From positions 1 to 64,000 of the forward strand of contig NZ_JARANV010000015.1 of assembly GCF_029889845.1 (NCBI RefSeq): a DNA stretch of 64,000 nucleotides, read 5' to 3'. Below, one piece after another: positions 1 to 7,332 of the stretch (position 1 is its first letter; the number at the start of each line of letters is the position of its first letter). This DNA comes from Halomonas sp. 25-S5. Its GTDB lineage: Bacteria; Pseudomonadota; Gammaproteobacteria; Pseudomonadales; Halomonadaceae. Made by a program: the position numbers and the translations under genes. The notes beneath the pieces were generated by a model. The model had not been told where the DNA came from and did no database searches. It saw only the letters and a list, made by a program, of their open reading frames with translations.

Positions 1-96
1 CCGGTGGGGCGACACGGCGGTATCCAGGTGCTGGTCCTTGAGGATCCAGGGCGCTTCCAGGCCCAGGCCGAGGGTCAGAATCTGGGTGCCGTCCAT
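1..96 (-). CDS. ISL3-family transposase, N-terminal fragment cut by the window edge
   Basis: Reading the minus strand from 96 to 1 gives 32 residues beginning MDGTQILTLGLGLEAPW. This resembles the N-terminus of ISL3-family transposases, which cut and paste their own insertion sequence. A strong Shine-Dalgarno (AGGAGG, about 103-108) lies six bases before the ATG, so the start is well supported. The gene runs off the left edge, so the zinc-finger and catalytic parts are not visible. No terminal inverted repeat could be recognised between 97 and 177. The family call comes from the short N-terminal motif only and is moderately sure. Confidence 0.6.
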   Translation of the reverse strand, partial: MDGTQILTLGLGLEAPWILKDQHLDTAVSPHR

Positions 97-177
97 GTCA
101 TGCCTCCTGTCGTCGTGGAGGTCATATCCTGGCCCAGCTCAGAGGGCGAATTCCACACCCAACGACGAAGAGCCCAT

Positions 178-564
178 ATGACCATGCGCAAAGCTCGCTT
201 CATTATCGTCCTGTTCGGAATCGTCCTACCTTATTTGGCGCGGTTGCCTCGCGGTACCGAGTGGTTGGGGCAGTATACGGATATGGGTGTTGGTGGCTGG
301 CTGTTTTTTGGTGCTTTAAATGCGATAGCCTGGGGTTGCATCCTCGCTTTAAGCTTCATATATGAGCGGCCTGTTTCGTTGTTGGCGCCATGCATACTTG
401 GTTTTGGCTTCTTGGCATGGGCGCATGGCACATTAGATTTGAGTGCGGACCCACAAGCAGCTATCGCATTGATCATGATTCCAGTCTATGCGCTTGTGCC
501 GATCGCGGTAGGCGGTGCACTTGGTTACGCCTTGGACTGCATGCTACGGCGTAAAAAAGCCTAA
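178..564 (+). CDS. Small hypothetical membrane protein, possible integron cassette gene
   Basis: 128 residues starting at the ATG at 178 (MTMRKARF); the frame stays open further upstream, but that part has no membrane character and overlaps the transposase leader. Four hydrophobic stretches are visible (about residues 7-20, 36-56, 60-78 and 92-118), followed by a basic C-terminus (LRRKKA), which suggests a small inner-membrane protein. I do not recognise a family. Codon use is more AT-rich than the rest of the window, a sign of transfer. The TAA stop lies inside the GCCTAAC box of an attC-like site, as is common for integron cassette genes. Function unknown. Confidence 0.6.
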   Translation: MTMRKARFIIVLFGIVLPYLARLPRGTEWLGQYTDMGVGGWLFFGALNAIAWGCILALSFIYERPVSLLAPCILGFGFLAWAHGTLDLSADPQAAIALIMIPVYALVPIAVGGALGYALDCMLRRKKA

Positions 565-661
565 CCAATAGTTGCAGTTCGTTACGGGCCTCGCGGCCCT
601 CCACCGGACGCCCTTTTCTCTGCTGCGCTGCAAAAAGCCGCCGCTAACCAACGCGTTATGT
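559..661 (+). other. Integron attC-like recombination site
   Basis: The segment starts with GCCTAAC (559-565), matching the RYYYAAC inverse core, and ends with GTTATGT (655-661), close to the GTTRRRY core. After a 5-base spacer comes GTTGCAG (571-577). Its TTGCAG can pair with CTGCAA at about 629-634. The middle holds a GGGCC-TCGC-GGCCC hairpin (586-599). The length of about 100 bases is normal for attC sites. The preceding gene's stop codon falls in the first box and a toxin-antitoxin pair follows, both typical of cassette arrays. No integrase is in the window. The outer boxes are not perfectly complementary, which is expected when each belongs to a different cassette. Confidence 0.5.
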
Positions 662-740
662 GCTTGTGCGGTAGGCTTCTGGCCTCATATCGGACCTGTG
701 CTAAAATAAACGGTGAAAGTCCTTGCAAGAGTCTTACGCG

Positions 741-941
741 ATGGAAATTCAATCACTTACCGTTTCTGAGCGGATTCTTCTCGCCGAGACCCTTTGGGAT
801 AGCGTGATTGCTGACGATGCCGAGATCGACGTCACAACACCTCAGCGGCAGGAGCTCGATCGTCGATTGGCTACATTCGAAATCGACCAAGATCCGGGCT
901 CAACCTGGTCGGCCGTCAAAGCTCGAATTCTGTCCAAGTAG
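741..941 (+). CDS. Addiction-module antitoxin (CHP02574-like)
   Basis: 66 residues from the ATG at 741 (MEIQSLTVSERILLAETLWD). The pattern of a short N-terminal helix, LSxxERxxLAExLWDS and a C-terminal ARI is typical of putative addiction-module components paired with ParE-type toxins. It would neutralise the toxin encoded immediately downstream; the toxin ATG follows the TAG stop directly, so the two are translationally linked. An in-frame TTG at 723 could extend it by six residues, but the ATG fits the family better. Together with the attC-like site upstream it looks like a cassette-borne toxin-antitoxin pair. Confidence 0.7.
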   Translation: MEIQSLTVSERILLAETLWDSVIADDAEIDVTTPQRQELDRRLATFEIDQDPGSTWSAVKARILSK

Positions 942-1112
942 ATGGTGTATACGCTCACAGTCCGGCCAGAGGCTGAGTTTGATATTGATGAGCAGTACAC
1001 GACGTACGAAAGTAAGCGAGTCGGCTTAGGTCACGACTTCGTTCTGTGCGTAGAGGAGGCCTTGGATAAACTGCTCAGAAACCCTCTCATCTACCGTAAG
1101 TTCCATAAGTAA
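942..1112 (+). pseudogene. ParE/RelE-family toxin, truncated after 56 residues
   Basis: Translation from the ATG at 942 gives MVYTLTVRPEAEFDIDEQY and continues to NPLIYRKFHK before a TAA at 1110-1112. The pattern matches the N-terminal half of ParE-type toxins, normally about 95-100 residues. In the family the RKxHK stretch is followed by the beta strands that carry the basic, target-contacting C-terminal half, and these are missing. The DNA after 1112 does not continue the fold in any frame I could read. The toxin is therefore probably inactive while the antitoxin is intact. It starts one base after the antitoxin stop. Confidence 0.7.
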
Positions 1113-1173
1113 TTGCACGCGACCAGCACCGCTGGCGCGTGAATAAGGGCGTTAATCCGCCTATAGACACAGT

Positions 1174-1199
1174 GCCCGCGCCATCCAAATGGCGCGGGC
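1174..1199. terminator. Perfect 10-bp hairpin, possible terminator
   Basis: GCCCGCGCCA pairs perfectly with TGGCGCGGGC around a 6-base loop. On the plus strand it is followed by GCTTTG, a weak T-run, so it could end transcription coming from the antitoxin/toxin pair. It also lies between that pair and the end of the HMG-CoA lyase region coming from the other strand. Confidence 0.45.
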
Positions 1200-1221
1200 G
1201 CTTTGCGTTGGGGCGAGAAAA

Positions 1222-1416
1222 TTACTTGGCAGCCAGTGCCACGCCCACCTTGGAGTGGTTGGGCCGGCCGATGGCCTGGGTGATCCAGGTGTCGGTGGCG
1301 GCCAGGGCGACCAGGTCGATGCCGCTCTCGATGCCGAGGCCGTCGAGCAGGTAGACGACGTCCTCGCTTGCCACGTTGCCGGAGGCGCCCTTGTGGCTAT
1401 AGAGCGGGCAGCCGCC
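1222..1416 (-). pseudogene. Duplicated 3' fragment of HMG-CoA lyase gene
   Basis: Read on the minus strand, this encodes a second copy of the lyase C-terminus: GGCP, then GASGNVASEDVVYLLDGLG, ending SKVGVALAAK and a TAA at 1222-1224. It closely repeats the last roughly 190 bases of the intact gene at 1419-2318, with scattered differences (GIESGIDLVALAATD against GIETGIDLNALAATG). It begins directly after the intact gene's stop in a different frame, with no start of its own, so it is not expected to be translated. It is either a partial tandem duplication or the scar of recombination between two paralogues. Confidence 0.85.
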
Positions 1417-1418
1417 AA

Positions 1419-2318
1419 TCAGCGGCTGGCCAGCGCCACCCCCACCTTGGAGCGGTTGGGCCGGCCGATGGTCTGGGTGATCCAGGTGCCGGTGGCGGCC
1501 AGGGCGTTCAGGTCGATTCCGGTCTCGATGCCGAGGCCGTCGAGCAGGTAGACCACGTCTTCGCTAGCCACGTTACCGGAGGCGCCCTTGGCGTAGGGGC
1601 AGCCGCCGAGGCCGGCGACTGAGCTGTCGACCACGGCGATGCCTTCCTCCATCACCGCGTAGAGGTTGGCGAGCGCCTGGCCGTAGGTGTCGTGGAAGTG
1701 GGCGGCGAGCTGGGTCATTGGGATGTCGCGGCTCACGGCCTCGATCATGCGCTTGGCCTTGAGCGGGGTGCCGGTGCCGATGGTGTCGCCCAGCGAGACC
1801 TCGTAGCAGCCCATCTCATACAGTGCCTTTGCCACCTCGGCCACCTTGGCGGGGGCGATCTCGCCCTCGTAGGGGCAGCCCAGCACGCAGGAGACATAGC
1901 CGCGCACCCGTACGCCGGCCTCACGTGCGCGCTCGAGCACCGGCTCGAAGCGGGCCAGGGACTCGGCCACGGAGCAGTTGATGTTCTTCTGCGAGAAGGC
2001 CTCGGAGGCGGCGCCGAACACCGCGACCTCCTCGACGCCGCACTCCAGCGCGCCCTCCAGCCCCTTGAGGTTGGGGGTGAGGGCGGCATAGGTGACGCCG
2101 TCCAGGCGGGCGAGGTTCTTCATCACCTGGCGGTGGTCGGCCATCTGCGGCACCCACTTGGGCGAGACGAAGCTCGCCGCCTCGATGTAGCGTATGCCGG
2201 CTGCGCCGAGGCGCTCGATCAGCTCGAGCTTGGTGGTGGTGCTGATCGGCTCGGGCTCGTTCTGCAGCCCGTCGCGCGGGCCGACCTCGACCAGGCGTAC
2301 CTGCTTGGGAAATGCCAT
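1419..2318 (-). CDS. liuE: Hydroxymethylglutaryl-CoA lyase
   Basis: 299 residues, normal for the family. The enzyme splits 3-hydroxy-3-methylglutaryl-CoA into acetoacetate and acetyl-CoA, the last step of leucine degradation. VEVGPRDGLQNE (residues 10-21) is the N-terminal signature with metal-site residues; the GGCPYAKGASGNVASED motif (from residue 238) carries the catalytic cysteine at 240. A GGAGA Shine-Dalgarno precedes the ATG at 2318. It is the last gene of the minus-strand liu operon, separated from liuD by about 250 bases that hold two repeat elements, so its expression may be partly uncoupled. Also called mvaB or hmgL in other genomes. Confidence 0.93.
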   Translation of the reverse strand: MAFPKQVRLVEVGPRDGLQNEPEPISTTTKLELIERLGAAGIRYIEAASFVSPKWVPQMADHRQVMKNLARLDGVTYAALTPNLKGLEGALECGVEEVAVFGAASEAFSQKNINCSVAESLARFEPVLERAREAGVRVRGYVSCVLGCPYEGEIAPAKVAEVAKALYEMGCYEVSLGDTIGTGTPLKAKRMIEAVSRDIPMTQLAAHFHDTYGQALANLYAVMEEGIAVVDSSVAGLGGCPYAKGASGNVASEDVVYLLDGLGIETGIDLNALAATGTWITQTIGRPNRSKVGVALASR

Positions 2319-2382
2319 GAATCTTCTCCTGTCTTTCTCAGGGCGAACCGATGAGGTGACTATTAGCCGCGGCTTGTCCGGC

Positions 2383-2467
2383 GACAGGTCTTCGAGGGGG
2401 CGCTGTGAACCCCTCCCTGGGCGCTACCGATGCCATCCCTGGCATAGGACCCCCTCTACGACCTGTC
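2383..2467. repeat. REP-like imperfect stem-loop in the liuD-liuE gap
   Basis: GACAGGTCTTCGAGGGGG (2383-2400) pairs with CCCCCTCTACGACCTGTC (2450-2467) with about two or three mismatches. The enclosed segment contains a smaller TGCCA/TGGCA hairpin (about 2431-2445). The size and nested shape are like repetitive extragenic palindromes. No second copy was seen in this window. It may stabilise or attenuate the mRNA between liuD and liuE. Confidence 0.55.
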
Positions 2468-2513
2468 CCCGGCGCCGCTAGCATTGGAGGATAGCGTTGC
2501 GGCTTAGCCTTGA

Positions 2514-2569
2514 GCTCGGCGCTCGGCGCTCGGCGCTCGGCGCTCGGCGCTCGGCGCTCGGCGCTCGGC
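2514..2569. repeat. Tandem heptamer array (GCTCGGC) x 8
   Basis: Eight perfect head-to-tail copies of the 7-base unit GCTCGGC (AGCGCCG-phase on the minus strand) fill 2514-2569 and end one base before the liuD stop codon (2571-2573). The seven-base period and the AGC in each unit match the inverted heptad elements at 5503-5603, 7245-7332 and 44620-44732, so this may be an expanded or homogenised relative. A perfect array of this kind is prone to slippage. Confidence 0.95.
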
Positions 2570-2570
2570 G

Positions 2571-4637
2571 CTATTCGTCGGGGGCGAACTCGAGCAGCAC
2601 GTCGCCCTGGCCCACGGTATCACCGGCCTGGAAGTGGAAGCTTGCCACATGGCCATCCGCGGGGGCGGACATGGTGTGTTCCATCTTCATGGCTTCCATG
2701 ACCATCAGCGGCATGCCCTTCTCGACCTGGACGCCGGGCTCCACCAGCAGCGCCACCACGGTGCCGTGCATGGGCGCGGTGAGGGTGGACTCGGCCTCGT
2801 GGTGGCCGTGGTCGATGGCGTCGATGCGCCGCCAGAAGAGGCGGGTCTCGCCGCGCGGGTCGACCATCACCACCACGTTGCCGTCGCGGCGGGCCTGCAG
2901 GCGGCGGCGGTGGCCGTCCAGGGTCATGGCCACGGCGTCGCCGGCCAGCGGGTCGAGGCGCGCGGTGAGCGTCTCGCCGCCGATGGTCAGGTGCCAGGGG
3001 CCGGCGTTGTCCTCGCGGGTGCCCTCGACCACCACTACGCCTTCGGTGTCCGGCGACTGGGTATGGGCCTGGTTTTGTGTAGGAGGACACAGGGCGATGC
3101 GGATGGTGTGCGGGGCGTTGACGCGAAATCCGTCGTGGCGGTCCCAGGGCGAGTCGCTCTCGCATTCGCGGGACAGCTGGTTGAGGCCCACCAGGGCGGC
3201 TCCGGCATACTCCTCGATGCTGTAGCGGCGCGGCGCGAACAGCGTCTCCTCGTGCTTCTCGATAAAGCGGGTGTCCAGGTCCGCCTTTCGGAAGGCTTCA
3301 TGCGTCGCCAGCCGCTGCAGGAAGGCGCGGTTGGTGACCACGCCCTGCACGTCCAGGGCGGCCAGCGCCCGGTTGAGGGTCGCCAGCGCCTGGGCGCGGT
3401 CGTCGCCGTGAACGATCAACTTGGCAAGCATCGGGTCGTAGTGCATCGAGACGGCATCGCCGGTCTCCACGCCGCTGTCCAGACGCACGCGCGCGGGGTC
3501 CAGGCCGGCGCCTTCCAGGTCCATGGCGAAGCGGGTCAGGGTGCCGGTGGCGGGCAGGAAGTCCTGCTCCGGGTCCTCGGCGTAGAGCCGCGCCTCGAAG
3601 CTGTGGCCGGTGATGGTCAGTTCGTCCTGGGCCAGCGGCAGCCGCTCGCCCATGGCCACGCGCAGCTGCCACTCGACCAGGTCCTGGCCGGTGATCATCT
3701 CGGTGACCGGGTGCTCCACCTGCAGGCGGGTGTTCATCTCCATGAAGAAGAACGAGCCGTCCTGCTCTTGTGAAGAGCTCGGTGAAGCGTCCAGGAGAAA
3801 CTCCACGGTACCGGCGCCCACGTAACCGATCTCCTTGGCGGCGCGCACGGCGGCCTCGCCCATCTCGCGGCGCAGGCTCTCGCTCATGCCCGGGGCCGGG
3901 GCCTCCTCCAGCACCTTCTGGTGGCGGCGCTGCACGGAGCAGTCGCGCTCGAAGAGGTAGACGCCGTTGCCGTGGCTGTCGCAGAACACCTGCACCTCGA
4001 CGTGGCGCGGCTGGGTCAGGTACTTCTCGATCAGCATGCGCTGGTCGCCGAAGGCGGCCTGGGACTCGCGGCGGCAGCCGTCCAGGGCGGCCTGGAAGCC
4101 GGCGGCGGCCTCCACCACGCGCATGCCCTTGCCGCCACCGCCGGCGCTGGCCTTGAGCAGCACCGGGTAGCCGATCTTGTCGGCCTCGGCCTTGAGCAGG
4201 GCGTCGTCCTGGTCGTCGCCGTGGTAGCCCGGCACCAGCGGCACACCGGCGTGGGCCATGCGTGCCTTGGCGGCGGACTTGTCGCCCATGGCGGCGATGG
4301 CCGAGGCGGGCGGGCCGACGAAGACGATGCCGGCCTTGTCGAGCGCCTCGACGAAGGCGCCGTTCTCGGAGAGGAAGCCGTAGCCGGGATGGATGGCGCC
4401 GGCGCCGCTGCGGCGCGCGGCCTCCACCACGGCCTCGACCTTGAGGTAGCTCTCGCGGGCCGCGGCGGGGCCCAGGCGGATGGCCTCGTCGGCCTCGCGC
4501 ACGTGGCGGGCGTTGGCGTCGGCGTCGGAGTAGACGGCGACGGTACGCAGGCCCATGGCACGCGCCGTGCGCATCACGCGGCAGGCGATCTCGCCACGGT
4601 TGGCGACCAGCAGGGTGTCGAAGGTGTTGAGGCTCAT
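2571..4637 (-). CDS. liuD: 3-methylcrotonyl-CoA carboxylase, biotin-containing alpha subunit
   Basis: 688 residues. With LiuB it carboxylates 3-methylcrotonyl-CoA to 3-methylglutaconyl-CoA using ATP and bicarbonate. The N-terminal biotin carboxylase part has the ATP-grasp loop GGGGKGMR and the EMNTRLQVEHPVTEMITG signature; the C-terminal biotin-carrier domain has MEAMKMEH with the biotinylated lysine at about 651. The ATG overlaps the liuC stop (ATGA at 4634-4637), so translation is coupled. The 3' end abuts the (GCTCGGC)8 array. Family members include acetyl- and propionyl-CoA carboxylases, but the operon context makes the methylcrotonyl assignment firm. Confidence 0.93.
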   Translation of the reverse strand: MSLNTFDTLLVANRGEIACRVMRTARAMGLRTVAVYSDADANARHVREADEAIRLGPAAARESYLKVEAVVEAARRSGAGAIHPGYGFLSENGAFVEALDKAGIVFVGPPASAIAAMGDKSAAKARMAHAGVPLVPGYHGDDQDDALLKAEADKIGYPVLLKASAGGGGKGMRVVEAAAGFQAALDGCRRESQAAFGDQRMLIEKYLTQPRHVEVQVFCDSHGNGVYLFERDCSVQRRHQKVLEEAPAPGMSESLRREMGEAAVRAAKEIGYVGAGTVEFLLDASPSSSQEQDGSFFFMEMNTRLQVEHPVTEMITGQDLVEWQLRVAMGERLPLAQDELTITGHSFEARLYAEDPEQDFLPATGTLTRFAMDLEGAGLDPARVRLDSGVETGDAVSMHYDPMLAKLIVHGDDRAQALATLNRALAALDVQGVVTNRAFLQRLATHEAFRKADLDTRFIEKHEETLFAPRRYSIEEYAGAALVGLNQLSRECESDSPWDRHDGFRVNAPHTIRIALCPPTQNQAHTQSPDTEGVVVVEGTREDNAGPWHLTIGGETLTARLDPLAGDAVAMTLDGHRRRLQARRDGNVVVMVDPRGETRLFWRRIDAIDHGHHEAESTLTAPMHGTVVALLVEPGVQVEKGMPLMVMEAMKMEHTMSAPADGHVASFHFQAGDTVGQGDVLLEFAPDE

Positions 4638-5485
4638 GAGCGTCGCTCCGTGGCGGTCGTGTCGCTATCGTTTCTGGCGGTGCCTTGGGTCCAGGCGGGT
4701 CGGCGCTTCTCGAAGAAGCTGGCCAGGCCCTCCTGGCCTTCGGCGCTGACGCGCAGCTCGCTGATCACCCGGCAGGTGTGCTCGCGGGTGGCCTTGCTGT
4801 CGGGCGCGCGGGCCACCTCGGCGAGCAGCGCCTTGGTGGCGCGCTGCGCCTGGGGCGAGCCGCCGAGCAGGGTGTCGAGCATCTCGGTGACGGCGTCGTC
4901 GAGCGTCTCGGGCTCGACCACCCGGTGGGCCAGGCCCAGCGCCAGGGCGGTGGGGGCATCCATCACCTCGGCGGTCAGCGCGTAGCGGCGCGCCTGGCGC
5001 TCGCCCAGGGCGCGCTGCACGTAGGGGCTGATCACCGCCGGCGAGAGGCCGATCTTCACTTCGGAGAGGCAGAACTTGGCCTTCTCGGAGGCGATGACGA
5101 TATCGCAGCAGGCGGCCAGGCCCACGGCGCCCCCGAAGGTGGCTCCCTGCACGCGGCACAGGGTGGGGCAGGGCAGGGTGTCCAGGCCGTGCATCAGCGC
5201 GGCGAGCTTGCGCGAGTCGGCGAGGTTGTCATCGACGTCGTACTCCACCATGCGCTTCATCCAGTTCAGATCGGCACCGGCGGAGAAGCTCTTGCCCTCG
5301 GAGCCCAGCACCACGGCGCGCACGTCACCATGGCGGGCGGCCTCGTGGAGACGCTCGAGGTGAGCATTGAGCTCGGCGATCAGGCTGTCGTCGAAGGCGT
5401 TGTGGACGTCCGGGCGTTCCAGGGTCAGCCAGGCCACATCGCGGTCGTCGAGCTCCAATTTTGAGTAGGAAGGGGTATCTGACAT
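4634..5485 (-). CDS. liuC: 3-methylglutaconyl-CoA hydratase (enoyl-CoA hydratase family)
   Basis: 283 residues from the ATG at 5485 (MSDTPSYSKLELDD), preceded by GAGG. It adds water to 3-methylglutaconyl-CoA to form HMG-CoA. Crotonase-fold features are visible: FSAGADLNWM (oxyanion-hole region) and GATFGGAVGLAACCDI. The reading frame stays open to 5665, but the extension would be encoded by the heptad repeat element and is unlikely to be translated. It overlaps liuD by four bases. The gap to liuB holds one inverted heptad element. Confidence 0.9.
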   Translation of the reverse strand: MSDTPSYSKLELDDRDVAWLTLERPDVHNAFDDSLIAELNAHLERLHEAARHGDVRAVVLGSEGKSFSAGADLNWMKRMVEYDVDDNLADSRKLAALMHGLDTLPCPTLCRVQGATFGGAVGLAACCDIVIASEKAKFCLSEVKIGLSPAVISPYVQRALGERQARRYALTAEVMDAPTALALGLAHRVVEPETLDDAVTEMLDTLLGGSPQAQRATKALLAEVARAPDSKATREHTCRVISELRVSAEGQEGLASFFEKRRPAWTQGTARNDSDTTATERRS

Positions 5486-5502
5486 CTCGAACCTCGTTAA
5501 CA

Positions 5503-5603
5503 GAGCTTGAAGCCGGAAGCTGGAAGCTTGAAGAACCCGCCAGGATCTTGCCCCCAGGGCGTGCGGAGGAGACTTCCAGCTTACAGCTTCAAGCTTCCAG
5601 CTC
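5503..5603. repeat. Inverted heptad-repeat element, copy 1 (liuB-liuC junction)
   Basis: The left arm, 5503-5533, is four heptamers plus AAG: GAGCTTG, AAGCCGG, AAGCTGG, AAGCTTG, AAG. The right arm, 5573-5603, is the same design on the other strand: GAGCTGG, AAGCTTG, AAGCTGT, AAGCTGG, AAG. The arms are 31 nt each, in the same heptamer phase, and can form a long mostly paired stem around a 39-nt centre that starts AACCC. Next to it, CCCTTGC/GCAAGGG (5603-5619) forms a separate 7-bp hairpin just after the liuB stop. Confidence 0.92.
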
Positions 5604-5621
5604 CCTTGCGCAGCAAGGGGA

Positions 5622-7229
5622 CTACATCCGGAACACGCCGAAGCGGGTCTCTTCCACTTCGGCATTCATGGCGGCGGCCAGCGACAGGCCGAGGATCTCG
5701 CGGGTCTGAAGCGGGTCGATCACGCCGTCGTCCCACAGCCTGGCGCTGGCGTAGGTGGGGTGGCCCTGGTGCTCGTACTGCTCGCGGGTGGGCGCCTTGA
5801 AGGCCTCTTCTTCCTCCGCTGTCCACTCGCGGCCCTCGCGTTCGAACTGCTCGCGCTTCACCTGGGAGAGCACGCCGGCGGCCTGCTCGCCACCCATCAC
5901 CGAGATGCGGGCGTTGGGCCACATGAACAGCAGGTTGGGCTCAAAGGCGCGGCCGCACATGCCGTAGTTGCCGGCGCCGAAGCTGCCGCCGATCAGCACG
6001 GTGAACTTGGGCACCTTGGCGCAGGCCACCGCGGTGACCAGCTTGGCGCCGTGCTTGGCGATGCCCTCGTGCTCGTACTTCGAGCCGACCATGAAGCCGG
6101 TGATGTTCTGCAGGAAGATCAGCGGGATCTTGCGCTGGGCACACAGCTCGATGAAGTGCGCGCCTTTCACTGCACTCTCCGAGAACAGCACGCCGTTGTT
6201 GGCGACGATGCCCACCGGGTAGCCCTGGATATGGGCGAAGCCGGTGACCAGGGTGTCGCCGTAGTAGCGCTTGAACTCGTCGAAGTCGGAGTCGTCGACG
6301 ATGCGCCCGATCACCTCGCGCACGTCGTAGGGCTTCTTGAGATCGGTGCCGACGATGCCGTAGAGCTCGCTGGGGTCGAGGCGCGGGGGCCTGGGCGCCT
6401 GCATGGCGAGCTGGCCACGCTTCTGCCAGTTGAGCCGCGAGACGCAGCCGCGCGCCAGCTGCAGGGCGTGGGCGTCGTTCTCGGCGTAGTGGTCGGCCAC
6501 GCCGCTCACCTTGGCGTGCACGTCGGCGCCGCCCAGGTCCTCGGCGCTGATGCTCTCGCCGGTGGCGGCCTTCACCAGGGGCGGGCCGCCGAGGAAGATG
6601 GTGCCTTGCTCCTTGACGATGATCGACTCGTCGGCCATGGCCGGCACATAGGCGCCGCCCGCGGTGCAGGAACCCATGACCACGGCGATCTGCGGGATGC
6701 CCTCGGCGGATAGGGTGGCCTGGTTGTAGAAGATACGGCCGAAGTGGTCACGATCCGGGAAGACCTCATCCTGGCGGGGCAGGAAGGCGCCGCCGGAGTC
6801 GACCAGGTAGAGGCACGGCAGGCGATGCTTGCGGGCGATCTCCTGGGCGCGCAGGTGCTTCTTCACGGTGAGCGGGAAGTAGGTGCCGCCCTTGACCGTG
6901 GCGTCGTTGGCGACGATCACGCACTCCACCCCCGAGACGCGGCCGATGCCGGTGACCACGCCGGCGGCGGGCACCGCGGAGTCGTAGACCTCATGGGCGG
7001 CCAGCGACGAGAACTCGAGGAAGGGCGAGCCCTCGTCGATCAGGTGGTCGATGCGGTCGCGCACGAACAGCTTGCCGCGGGACTCGTGGCGCTCGCGGGC
7101 CTTCTGGCCGCCGCCTTGGGCGATGGCCGCGGTCAGCTCGCGCAGCTTGCCGATTTCATTGCGCATGGCGGCGTCGTTGCCCTGGAAGACGTCGCTGCGC
7201 GGATTGATCTGGGTATTCAGGATTGCCAT
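5622..7229 (-). CDS. liuB: 3-methylcrotonyl-CoA carboxylase, beta (carboxyltransferase) subunit
   Basis: 535 residues, the usual size. It moves the carboxyl group from biotin on LiuD to 3-methylcrotonyl-CoA. Acetyl-CoA-carboxylase carboxyltransferase features are visible: [16 protein letters not shown] in the N-half and [18 protein letters not shown] with [10 protein letters not shown] in the C-half. A GGAGAG Shine-Dalgarno lies before the ATG at 7229. It sits between liuA and liuC, with an inverted heptad element on each side. Confidence 0.94.
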   Translation of the reverse strand: MAILNTQINPRSDVFQGNDAAMRNEIGKLRELTAAIAQGGGQKARERHESRGKLFVRDRIDHLIDEGSPFLEFSSLAAHEVYDSAVPAAGVVTGIGRVSGVECVIVANDATVKGGTYFPLTVKKHLRAQEIARKHRLPCLYLVDSGGAFLPRQDEVFPDRDHFGRIFYNQATLSAEGIPQIAVVMGSCTAGGAYVPAMADESIIVKEQGTIFLGGPPLVKAATGESISAEDLGGADVHAKVSGVADHYAENDAHALQLARGCVSRLNWQKRGQLAMQAPRPPRLDPSELYGIVGTDLKKPYDVREVIGRIVDDSDFDEFKRYYGDTLVTGFAHIQGYPVGIVANNGVLFSESAVKGAHFIELCAQRKIPLIFLQNITGFMVGSKYEHEGIAKHGAKLVTAVACAKVPKFTVLIGGSFGAGNYGMCGRAFEPNLLFMWPNARISVMGGEQAAGVLSQVKREQFEREGREWTAEEEEAFKAPTREQYEHQGHPTYASARLWDDGVIDPLQTREILGLSLAAAMNAEVEETRFGVFRM

Positions 7230-7244
7230 ACATCTCTCCGAGAT

Positions 7245-7332
7245 GAGCCGGAAGCTTGAAGCCGGAAGCTGGAAGAAACCCCGGGGGGAGAGTCGTCGCC
7301 TCTTACAGCTTCAAGCTTCCAGCTTCCAGCTT
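7245..7332. repeat. Inverted heptad-repeat element, copy 2 (liuA-liuB junction)
   Basis: The left arm, 7245-7275, reads GAGCCGG, AAGCTTG, AAGCCGG, AAGCTGG, AAG. The right arm, 7302-7332, reads on the minus strand AAGCTGG, AAGCTGG, AAGCTTG, AAGCTGT, AAG. The 26-nt centre starts AAACCCC. The right arm begins inside the TAA stop codon of liuA (7331-7333). It has the same 31-nt arm length and AAG end as copies 1 and 3. Confidence 0.92.

Noticed and set aside
1161..1622. Several small overlapping frames around the duplicated lyase tail
   Set aside because: They arise from the duplicated coding DNA read in other frames and have no start signals.
5486..5665. N-terminal extension of the hydratase LiuC
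   Set aside because: The extension would be encoded by the heptad element and has no family similarity; the ATG at 5485 has a ribosome site.
2514..7332. CRISPR array
   Set aside because: The heptamers are contiguous with no spacers, arms are only 31 nt, and no cas genes are present.
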